Below, one piece after another: positions 28,801 to 40,800 of a DNA stretch of 64,000 nucleotides (position 1 is its first letter; every line of letters begins with the position of its first letter). Origin of the DNA: Branchiostoma floridae (taxonomy: Eukaryota; Chordata; Leptocardii; Amphioxiformes; Branchiostomatidae). The DNA is taken from contig NC_049987.1 in NCBI RefSeq assembly GCF_000003815.2, forward strand, positions 4,386,907-4,450,906, written 5' to 3'. The position numbers and the translations under genes were made by a program. Below the pieces are notes generated by a model. That model had not been told where the DNA came from. It ran no database searches and was given only the letters and a program-made list of their open reading frames with translations.

Positions 28801-31800
28801 CAAATTGGGATATACCCCCAAATTTTGGGCTGAATCCGTCATCTTTTTTAACGGAAAGGACCCGTCTACGTGAAGTGAGCATGTGACTGCACCAACAGGT
28901 CATAAGTGCCAGATAACCTATGCCACCCCCGTCCCTGTCCAAAGTCGTAGGGTGAGCACGAGCATACACTGCCTCCACCAAAGGTTTTTATCTGGCACTT
29001 GCTGGCCGTTGCTGCTGTCACATTTCTCTAACGTCCAAAAACTGCAGTAGACAGGTCCATACATATTCTGTGAAGTCAGCCCAAAATTTGGGAGTCCTCA
29101 TTTCTTTCAAATTGTACGTTATCTTAAATTAAATCTTGATTCATAATATCTTTTAGCAACAAAAATGAACTTTCAAGAATGTAATAATCATGTACCTGCA
29201 GGGGTGATACATGTGACGGTGGAGAGATTGACAGACAGGATTTCACAAATCTCCCCGTCCATGGTGATCTCCGTGTCACTGTCAAAGCCGTTGCCTGTGA
29301 TGGTCAAGGTCGTACCGCCGGCAAGACTCCCCTCTGTCGGTGACATGGAGTCGATCACAGCTTGACTTGTCACAAATGCAGTTGAAGCTGCGTTTCCACG
29401 TCCGGCTACATGCACGCTGATTGGCTGATCTCCAACGGGGATGTTTCCGGCTGAGCAGGAAATGACGTCATCTGTAACTGACGTCACGACACAGGGTGTC
29501 GTTTCGCCGAAGGTGACCGTTACGTCGTCCACAGTGGTTCCAAACAAAGTCCCCGTGATTGTGAAACTGTCTGTGGCAGACCCACTAGTCGGTGGGTCTA
29601 TTGTTGAGACTCTTGGGGTTTGCGAGTCCTTTTAAGCAATAAAGATTGGTGATCAATAATGTGAAAACTAACTGAGAGTTGGAGAGGTAATATATGAGAG
29701 ATTTCATAGCCCCACCCCCAATAGAAAATGCGTCGAACATTTCGGCGATTGCCTTACCATGCTATATCAAGACATCATTGGCTTTTGGAGCTAATTGACT
29801 TTTTAAAAAAACATTGTCTTGACTTCGTCTTTTGTTGAACCATCTTAAAATTATCTCCACGTACCACATTATCACATTTCCATTAAGAGTTTGGGTTATA
29901 AACCTGGTAACTCCAGATTACTAACGAAAGGGAGCAGTCTGAAACTCCCGACCGATTTCAAATTCTATCCAGTCGCTTGAGCAACTGATGCATTTCGTAT
30001 CTTATTACTTGGAAGTCAAACCATAATTCACAGATGCTACCAAATTTACAATGTCAATAATTACAATCCAGCAACCTTTATTTGTAATGTCTTTCTTCCA
30101 ACTATAGCTTCATGCTTGTATTGTTACTTCAACCGCAACATGCAACAATAGTCCCAACACTTACCCTGTAGGCATATTGACATCCACCGTTGCCGCCTAG
30201 GTCACAAACGCTGTCAATGCGATATCCGTTCACTACCTGACTAACTGTGACGTCCCTCGTTCTCTCCGATGCTGCCTGAGTTACACAGATGATTTCGTTG
30301 TAAGATATAGACTGGATATCGCATAGGACTGTTCCGATCGTACAAGTGGTGCTGTCAACCGAAGACGCGAATCCTGATCCGATGATAGTCAGTTGGGCTC
30401 CCCCTTCGGTGGATCCTTGCTCCGGTGATACAGACATAACTTTTGGTATAAGAGCGAACATTCGAGACTTTTCCCCTCCAGGAGTGGCCATTCTAGCGTA
30501 TCCACGATTCTTGATGTTCACAGACACCGGGAGATAGGTTCCCACCGGCATGTCACTACCAGGGTTGACCGTACACGTGATGCTATTGGATGATACTGAT
30601 GTGACGTCACAGGAGTATCCACCAATCAGAACCTCATTCTCGCATGTTGATGTGCTGAAGCCTGTACCCTGGATGGTGATGGTGTCTCCAGCGGTGCCGT
30701 GGGTAGGACTCAGGGAGGTGACAGTCGCCGTCAGGCAGTTACGGAAAACGAAGCTAAACTGAGAGTCGGAAGAATATGTAGAAGACGGATCTGCAGGACA
30801 GGCTAACACTTCACTTGTTGAACCTGGGCATGCCTCTCCAGATGCTGAACATATAAGCAAAACTTTTGTTAATAAGCAAAAAGAAGTAATCAAGCTTCAA
30901 AAACGGCAAATGGTTAGCTATCATCATCATCGAGGCAAATGGTTCCTGGTTCCAAGTGCACATGTGCAGCGAAATGCATTGTGGGTTATATGTCAAAGGT
31001 TAATGCCCCTGAGACATAAGCGAAACACATCTAGACAGCTGCTAAGCCTGGTCTGGATAAGAATTGTACATTTTAAGTTAGGGACCTTCACCAATACGGT
31101 ATCACATAGAATGCAATTCGCGGCTCATGCACACTCAAAACCATCAACCCCCTTATAAGCCAAACTACAAAGCTACAAAGTACACACATGGCATACATTC
31201 TGTGTATAATACACAAAGTTATATTTCATGTACGATATAAACATTGTGCTCACCAGGTGCTACTCCGGTAGGATTGTAGATCGCTTCCATGCCGTTGAGT
31301 TTGAATGACAAGGTCTCTGTGCGGTCCACAGCTTTGACGACTTCCACCTTCCCTGGCATTTGGATGTTACAGTCCTCATCAACGCAATCACTTGTGTAAT
31401 AGTAATCACCCACGGCGTTGAATGTGTATGAGTAGGAGCCTGCCAAGATAAAAAAAAGCAACAAGTGTTATTTTCAATCGTTAGTCCACTTTTCTATTAT
31501 CAAATGAACGACTTGACAATAACTAATTATGCAAAGATAAACGAAAGCCCCTCTTGGTTTTCTTTTTAATTTGTAGACTTTATTTAGCGTATTTCTTGTG
31601 GCAGAACCATGTCTAGGTGTTGCCTATTTGCCCTTCTTGGCCTTGATCTTCCTGGAGTAGAACTCGAGTTCCTTCCCCTCGAGAATGTAGCCGTCACAAC
31701 GCCAGACCTGTCCTGGTCTCGACGCGATGCAAGCGAGCAATCTTACTTGTCCCCACTGTTCCTCGAGGGGCTGGGCGACCTTGGCCTTATTTTGCCTCTC

Positions 31801-34800
31801 CCCGTACATCTTCATGACCTTCTTAGATGCTATTTTGTTCAAGACTGCTGCAAGCCCTTCTTGTTCGTGTTCATGGTTTGGGCATAGTTTTGAAATGGTT
31901 GATGCTAAAGATCGGCGTTGCCTAAAACTGATCAGACTGCTTCCGACGGGGCATAGTCGGTTATGTGTAACTCTACGGTCCCATTACGAAAAAGGGCCCC
32001 TCCGGGTAATTCACGGTCTGTTCTTCTGGATTTTTTTTTACGTAATCCCTACGTGGCCCCGAAGACACCATATGGCTACCGAGCTGTTTGGGGACATATC
32101 CGGGCCCTCTGATTTCTCTGAGACGCAGTCACGCAGTTAAAATCAACACGGAACCCGGCGACTAATAGACTCCGTCATTTACCCGTAAAAAAACACCGAG
32201 AAACCCCTCGGTCCACCGCGACAAATTTGTGGCTTCGGAGCCCTGCCGGGGCTACAATTCCTGCGAACACCAATGCAAATGGAACCGTAGGGTATAATGT
32301 AGTATTAGGCCCTTACCTTGGCTAGACTTTGGTCCACTAGAGAAGCCGTTTTGCAGGAGTTCACCATCTAAACCGGTAGTCTGCATGACGGAGAACCCAA
32401 CACCTGGAGTAGGGGGTGACCAGTTCCACACCACCGTGTCTCCTTCCTCGATGGTCAGGGTACTGTGGCTCCAGGCGTAGCCATTGCCATAGTCTAAGAA
32501 AGGTTAGTTATATTGTGTTTATTGAGACACCATAGATCCAAAGGCTAATCTTCACAGTAAAACAGTAATGTAGACACAGACATATGCACTATAGGATTAA
32601 ACGAAACCCACATGCATGATTATAACATAAAACAATACCTAAACTCTTAACTTGAGACCAAATGGTGGATAGCTCTTTTAAAGTTAGATGGACTGGATAG
32701 TGACTTGATGCTGGGTGGTAGGGTATTCCAAATATCGATGGCACGACGGCAGAGAAAGGTTCGCTTTTTTTGTTTGTATTGGGTTAAGGTAGCTTGAAAC
32801 TGTAGAAATTGGATGGTCTAGTTGAATATGTATGAGCTGAATTGGCAAGAACAATGAAACTATTGATTAAATTCATATGTAATATAAAATGTTTACTGCG
32901 TTAACGTTTAAATTATTTGATGTGTTTTGACGTGGAAAGGTATATAATCTCTCATCTGATATTCTTAAAACACAGAGTCTTCTTACTTGGATGCGCCCCG
33001 CCGTTGTCCACAATATGGCGTCTACCAGCGCTCGTCATTCTGCACCATATCTCATTAGAGGAGCTGGATACGACCTGTATAGAGACGGGGCGTCACAGGT
33101 TCTCTAGCACTTACGACCCGTTACTGCAGTCATGTGACTTATTATGTCACTTCAATATGACCAAATTTTAGGTCTTGGTCAGTCTCTATTATGTTATTTC
33201 CATTAGCAAAACAGATAAACTGCTTCCCTAAAATGATTTTGAAATTAGGTTAAGGAATTCACTCTTATATGGGACGGTTCATAATTGTAGAAATATATGA
33301 GCAGTGCATACTCATACCTCGCATACTGTATCACCGAACATAACGGAATATCCCTCGACGTCTGTGCTGAAACCCTCTCCGGAAAGTCCCACAAGTGTCC
33401 CGCCGGATAGGGACCCTCGGGATGGGGACATTCCCGTCACACTTAGAACGTACTCAATGGTCGGGAAGGCCGTGGATCTGGAAAAAAATAATATATTTTC
33501 GTTCGTTTCTTCGTTCGTTCTTTTGTTCCTTCAGACCTTTGTAGTGTCTACGCACACATAGGACAGTAAGTTTCCTCACCGTTTTACAAGCAAGGCATAT
33601 TTCTACAGAGAGGAGATGCCCCGAGGACGTTTAAGGGGTTGCCCCTTTGACGCGCTCGAGGCACAAACATGGAGCCCCCATTCTACGCCCCTTCTGGAAG
33701 ACGAGTGCAATCCAAACTGAGGTGTCCTGCAGCTGACTCCGAAATTTGAATCGGAGTCTCTTACTGTAGCTGCCATTGGACACGACCTCAACTGTGAGAC
33801 TGTCCCCTTGCAAATCCTTTTCGTAAACCTTTACTGCATACAGAATATTTAGCACAGATCCAAGTGACATATATACAGTCCAAACCGCCCCAAAAAGTCG
33901 TTCAGATTCTAAGTGGACAGTTGATCTCTATAGTTAGGGGTCTTGGTACTTGTGTCAACTGAACGACCAATAAATTGTGAAATTTGCTATGCGGTCCTGA
34001 TACAAAGAAGGTCATGTGAACAGGTTTGACCGTGTGTGGCAACCCTTAGTGAACAGGAATGAGATATAACATCAACTCACCCGTCCATTACACCATAACC
34101 AGCCCCATCAACGTACAGCAAGATATCGTACGTCCCTGGTCCCAGGGCAGGTAGGGTACATGTGATGCTAGACCCACTTCCAGCTGTAAGGGTATGCGAA
34201 AACATGTATGTACGAGTAGCGTTAGCATTCTAGCATTTCTGGTATATCTGGTATACTCTGATATTTTTTGACGAGTTCGTTTAGGCACCGAACTACACTT
34301 AATGTAGCAGCATCTCTTTTCCCTAAGTCAGAAACAATTTATACTGAAGAACTTTATTGCACGACAATTGTACATGATATAATGTATGACAACAACTATT
34401 ACATGTTTTGTCATTTGTCATTTGTCATTAGTGAATTTCGCATGCCTATCCGCTGACCTGCATTAGTTTTTTTTACAACTTTGTCTCCGTTTACATATTG
34501 TAACGTTATGATTATCAAGATTATTTATTTATATGTGTTAAGTTTGAATGATGAAGACATGAAATCTTGCAGTCTTTTTCCCTCTTCCTGCACAATATTA
34601 ATCTTTATATTAACATTTGAGTGTACATTTACTTACTTCTCTGTATACGTTTCTTTTACATAAATAAATTATCCTTTTCTCCGTCTCCAAACTTTGCACA
34701 AATGTTTGTACATTGTAAACTGGTAAAAGAAACACACACTCACATGCAGTAACCTCCACGATCTCTTCAGGACCCCTGAAGAAAAGAGATGGCGCATTCC

Positions 34801-37800
34801 CGAATCCTGAACCCTCGATTGTCAATGTTTCTCCGCCTGCAATATTGAGAAATTGATCAAAAGCAACCCTTTCCCAACATATCATAATGCTATCCAAGTA
34901 CGTGTAGCTACACGTCAGTCACCAGAATATGAGACAAGTACATATGACGTTATCTTACAAATATGTAAAGTTAGTGTACCATTATTCGTTATGTACCTAT
35001 ATTCGTTAGTTTTTAAAAACGAGGTATTCAGGAAGATATGTTAATGCAACGCGACAGACGGTGTTTTTAATTTGCAATGTTTTGTATCAAATGGACTACA
35101 GAAAAAAACATAAGATATTATATAGTATAAGAGGCAAATTGTAATCAATAACATCGACATTTACAGAAATAAGTGATGGTTTACGCTTTAGCCAGATTGG
35201 AGTCATATCACTTGATTTGAACAAAAAATGTCTTGTGATAAAGGACAACTACAACTAGCGTCACATATAGAACATTAAATGTTACATTAGATTTTATAGC
35301 GTCATACTGTGCTCACCTGTAACGCTACTTCGACTAGGTGAGTATGCTGTGATGGTGGGGTTTAGACCGGCGTCGTATGTGAAGCTATCTGCAGCTGTCA
35401 TGGCCGCGCCACCAGCACCATTGACAGTAACAACTACGCTCCCAGGGGACTTGCAAAAGAAAAAGAAGAGCCTCAGACAGACATTAATGTTAAATCCAGA
35501 CATATGGTGAATAAACGTAGACAAAGACAATATAGTTTCTGTAACGTAGATAGAAAATTAGATCTGAATACATTACATTTCATGCTTATGTATTGTCTTG
35601 ATGTGATCAAAGAGGAGAGAATCTACGATAACTTTTCGACAAGCTCATGGGCAATTCTGACATTCTTGCTAATACACAATCCTGCGGGCACGTTCCAACT
35701 TAAGTCATTCCAGTGGTCCCTTGGGACACTCTAGTTTCCTAAGTAAACATTATTCCGGCCACAATACTATCATCATCATTATCGGTCGGCTGCGGTGCAG
35801 ACGACAGTGTCTTCCAGGCCCTTACACAATACTGCTGAGTGCTTAAACTAACATTCCAGACTGCGTAATGACATTCCTGTGGACACTTTCCTGTACAATT
35901 CCTAGAATTCCTACTGCACACAATACTATATCGTTGGGCTCATCCCTGAGTCGTTTCCAAAGGTGGTTTAATAGTTTAGTCGCAGGCGTATAGCCGCATA
36001 AAGTAACCATCAATATTAATGTGTTATGACAAGTACTCACCCCTGGAGGAACGATGCAGACGATCTGTTCGTCGCTTCGAGAGATGACGTCACAATCCTT
36101 TCCACCAACTATAGGAATGTCATCATCGGCAAAACCATGTCCAGTAACATTCAACTCAACACCACCTATAATAGAGTAATGAGTAATGAGAAATACAATC
36201 ATATGTATTTCTTACGGTGATCAAGCCGTATGTGCCTGAGTACATTTTTTTATATTCTTCTAACCTACATGTGTCACTAAGTATGGCCTTTCCATCGTTT
36301 ACCAGTGATGCGATCCCATCACTGATTATGCAAATTAGAATATCTTAGATTATGGAATTAGCGGGCAGCTCCTGTAAATCAGCCCAATTGAAATATACAT
36401 TTGCCCCACTAATTTTACAAGTTCTAATCTACATAATCGACACAATATACTATTTTATTGGTCTTTATCAAAGTGACATACAGGTTAAAAATCATACCGA
36501 CCATTAAAACATCCATCCATGACATATCCTTCTCGGCGAAGGTAATAAGAAAGCATTGCAGTATGAACCATCCAGTATTGAGAGGCGGGTATCGTAACGT
36601 CTAGATACCTCCAAGTCCAGATGTTGTTGGACTGATCCCAGCAACGCCTCCCAGGTAAGTGAAGGACACGTCTCCTGTCGCCCTGCCGTTCGTGTTTGCA
36701 TCCGGATCGTTTCCGTGTGGCAACACGTACACTTTCACTGTATGTTGTCCTCGTCCGGAACTTCCAACTGAAATGTTCACGGCAATTTGTCCATCGTCAG
36801 TGATGGGATTCGATGGAAATATGCATCCATTGCTTCTTAAGTAATGTGTAAAAAAACACATTACATATAGGTTCCGCTGAAGCGCCGTAGGAAGGACCTA
36901 CGACGCCCATTTCCAAATTTCACCTTTGTCTCCCTGACAACTACCAACTATAATGATGAAACACCAATTGCTTTTCTAGTTATGCACCCATACGTCCACA
37001 GCCACTCCAGCATGGCACGCCCGAAAACTAAACTTCTTGAGGAAGGTAATTATCATCTTGCATTCCTATGATGTTTCCATAGCGAACACTTGGACGCTTG
37101 GGACATCTTGAAATTTACTACGTTGAACAGAGAGCCTTAGAGGGGGGATGCACTGGTTATATGATACTTCCGACCGGTTGCTGCAGTCAGGTGTCTCCAA
37201 TGCCTCGTCCAGGAAGTAGCCGTAGACGACCGATTCATTGAAAGGGTCCCAATCGTCCAAGTGTTGACTACGTAAATTTCAGTCCTTATTCATAAAACGT
37301 ATTCATTTACCAACACAGATAAACTTCCATCCGAATATATGTCAGGTAGATATGTTTCTTACTTGTGCATTGTATGGTATTAGATTCGCATGAAGTTGGT
37401 TCACAGACCACGCCTTCGTCAGTATCCTCCGTGTGACCAATCACAACCCTGATGTCATTACAGTCAGCGCTCAAACCGGTGCCGACAATGTTTACCTCCG
37501 TCCCGCCTTGTCCTTTAAGAAAAGTGTGCATAATAAAAACAATTTATCGCGTGACGGAAAGGTCCAAAGGAAAACTTTCTGTACAAATTGTGGCCACATT
37601 TAAGGGTACACTGTACGGAAACCGATCTTTTAAACAAAAGTAATGCTTTATGTTGACTTTAAGAATGGATTTCGTCCTTAAAGATAAGATTTAGTGTAAT
37701 GGAAATTGCTGATTAATCGTAACAAAAAAAGAAGGCACTGTAAAATAGAAACTATGGTAACTCGAATAATTTAGTATGTACAAAACAGAGAAAACTAGCA

Positions 37801-40800
37801 CATGATCCTGGAAAATCCAAGAGAAATAAAACAGACATAGAACTAGACAATGACTTTAACTCTAAACGGCCGAAATGGCCAATACTAGATTCACAAGAAA
37901 GACTAAAGGAGCGCAGCGGACATAAGCGTACTTTTGGGTCCAAACGGTCGTTACAACGTTCGTTACAACGATACAACCATGACCACATAACAGAAATACT
38001 ACTTGGCTACCCCCTGAGGCGTCGCCAACAACAGTCACTGTGGTACCTTGTTCGGGGTTCACACTGGTTACAGTAGGCGTGTTGTGTGTCGCCCAAGAAA
38101 AGCTACAGTCTCCCTCACAACGGGATGGGATATTGTTGATAGACACCTCCACCTGAAACAGAATATGTCTATGATACACAAAGTTAACATATCCTACCAT
38201 CTTACAGAAAGGTAACGAAATTTCCTTTTTGGGCTTGACTTTTTTGTGCACAAGACATAAATAATTGGCGTCGTGCTGGCTAATACATAGGATGTTTGGC
38301 CCAGAACCAAGAGGTACTGAGTTCGAATCCCCTTACATTCCACTGACATTGTGCCCCTGGAAAAGACAGTTAACACGACTGCCTTCGGGTGGGAGGTAAA
38401 AGGTGTTGGAGGGGATCCGCAGGTCAATCCGCCATGCAAATTGATGGTGGTCGATTATAGTTCAGGGCCTAAAACTTCAAGATTTTTTTCCTGGTCAAAT
38501 GGGTAGAAATCCTGGCAGTTTTGAGGTGGGTGTGACAGGGGAGGGTTTCAACTTTGTGATTAGGGCCAAAAAGCTGAGTTTGTGTGGTTTTTAGGGGGTA
38601 TAAAGTTGGGACTTTTTTGTCCTAGCACATGGCCTCCTCACTGGGTTGTGGTGCGGTTTTGAGGTCATGGGTCAATCTTTCAGTTTCCCGGAAGTTCTCG
38701 CCGTTAGATTCATGCCGAAATGTGGTTTTTCGGATAGCTGAGATGTCGGGCTTTCATATGAGGGTATGTTTGTGTGCCAGTAACGTCAGATAGTTGAGTT
38801 ACTAACAGTTGCTTTCTCCTCTTTTTTGTATAGGAACCCATTGTTTAGAGGCTGCAAATTGAATCACCTGCGGATACCCTGGAAGGAGAGTGTTGAGGTG
38901 AGCCTTCCAATACCGTGCCCGAGACACAATGGATAACAAAAGGGCCCTGGACTATCATTTTACGAAAATGAAATTCCATACACCCAAGCTTGTGGGTTCT
39001 ATAACAGATTAACATAGTAGAGTAGTAGGTAGATTCCGTTTCTTTGTCACTACGGATATCAGCATTTATGTTCAGACATCATTCAACGGATGTTTGAAAA
39101 TACTACCTGTGGGGTATCGTGCCAGGTGCGCAGCATATCACCCGGGATAGGGTAGAACCACAGACCGCCATTGTTATTGTTTCTCAGTTCAATCTTCACA
39201 TCGTTTCCTGTCAGGTCTGTTCCATCAACCTATAATATCAAACCATTGGAAAGACAACAACAAAGATGGTAAGAAGACAGTTATTGTCATGGTGACAGTG
39301 CCCCAGACAGTAGCTGAAAATATGTTGGTTGTAAATCTCTGATTTAGAAGAAAATTCGTTTTTGAAAAAAATTAAAGAAAAGGTGATTTTTGCAAATTTT
39401 CGCTCTACATATTTTTTCTAACAATCTCTGGAATGCGACTGTCCCTCTTTCTAGGACTGAATCTTCAGGGGATTTCTTCAAAACGAAACTACACTTACTC
39501 TGACATTCCAAAACCTGACTGTACAATTCTTGGACTTTTTGCACCGGGCTTGCTTCCTGAAGCGTCGCCAAAAAGGGCAAGCTTTAATGATAATATCACG
39601 CAATTGAAACATGATGTTGCGCAAGAAAACAATTTTTTACATTGTGTAAATCTTACCACAAGATCATCTTTGTCGCCTCCATCCAGCAGCCATTCTATCT
39701 TCCACTTGTAACCAGAACACTCTCCCTCAAGTTCAACCTTTGCGTCAATGCCAAGTTCCAACTTTAGAATGTCGACCAGGTCATCTTCAGTGGCATTTGC
39801 TGGTACTGAAATTTGGGACAAACGATGGCTAAAGAAGCAATTAAATCTCAAGAGAATTCATCTTTGACTAACGGTTCTTTCTTCAAAACCACGACGTAAA
39901 GCGATTGAAAAAAACAAGAAATAAGAGAAAAAAATGACAACCTATTTGTTAAAGATTTGGTACGAAATTCATTATCAAAATGGTAACATCTTTCATTATC
40001 ATATTCATGAACTCACATAGCTGTCTCATATTAAAATCTAAACGCACGAAAGCGTACGTGTTTAATGGAGAATTTCAATGTTCAATGCATGAATTAACAT
40101 CTTTAAATAAGCGTAAAGATACATTATTTCAGGAAGTTAATGCTTTACGTGTACATTACATGTATACATGTGATTTTTTTCGTACTTAAAGATTTTTGAG
40201 ATTTAAGTTTATGTAAATGTTAACCTTCTGCAACTCTGCCGTCGAATGTGATGTAGAAGCTGCCCTGCACCGGAAGACTCGCCACTTGCAGCTGGTCAAC
40301 GTTCACACCACAGTCTCCTGAACACGTCACCTTCAAAATTGTAAAAAAAATGTTTCAATTCTTTTCCGCCCATTGTATCTACTATAACCTCCAGAAAAAT
40401 CGAGATTTTATTTTATATAGTAAAATGTATAGTATATAGCATTACATGTATGAATGTAGTTTGCCCAAAAGCGTGGACTAGTTCTCACGATCGTTGAACA
40501 CTTGGAAATGTCAATGTAACGTTACCATTTATTTCTAATTGTGCTATACCTGTGCCTGCATGAGAGGGAAGCTGTGCCCGCAGTTGTACGGGATGAAAGT
40601 GACGTCATATCCGCTCTCAACCTTGTCCACCTCCACTTCCTTCACCATGGTACCACCCAGCTGAGCTGCAAGGCGACGTCTATTCGCCACGTCTAATGAA
40701 AAAAGCATATACAGTAGTGGACTCCACAACCATGGACTTAACATTTGCGAACTCAATGGTCTTTACGGTCCTGCTCTTTACTGTCGTGGACTCCATGGCC

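Noticed and set aside
33765-33833. Constitutive extra exon between exons 32 and 33
   Set aside because: It enters out of phase and creates a stop after exon 32, while exons 32 and 33 join directly in phase within a normal IPT layout.
36768-36861. Upstream extension of exon 28
   Set aside because: The frame is open to 36861, but acceptors there give the wrong phase relative to exon 27; only TTTCAG at 36768-36769 fits.
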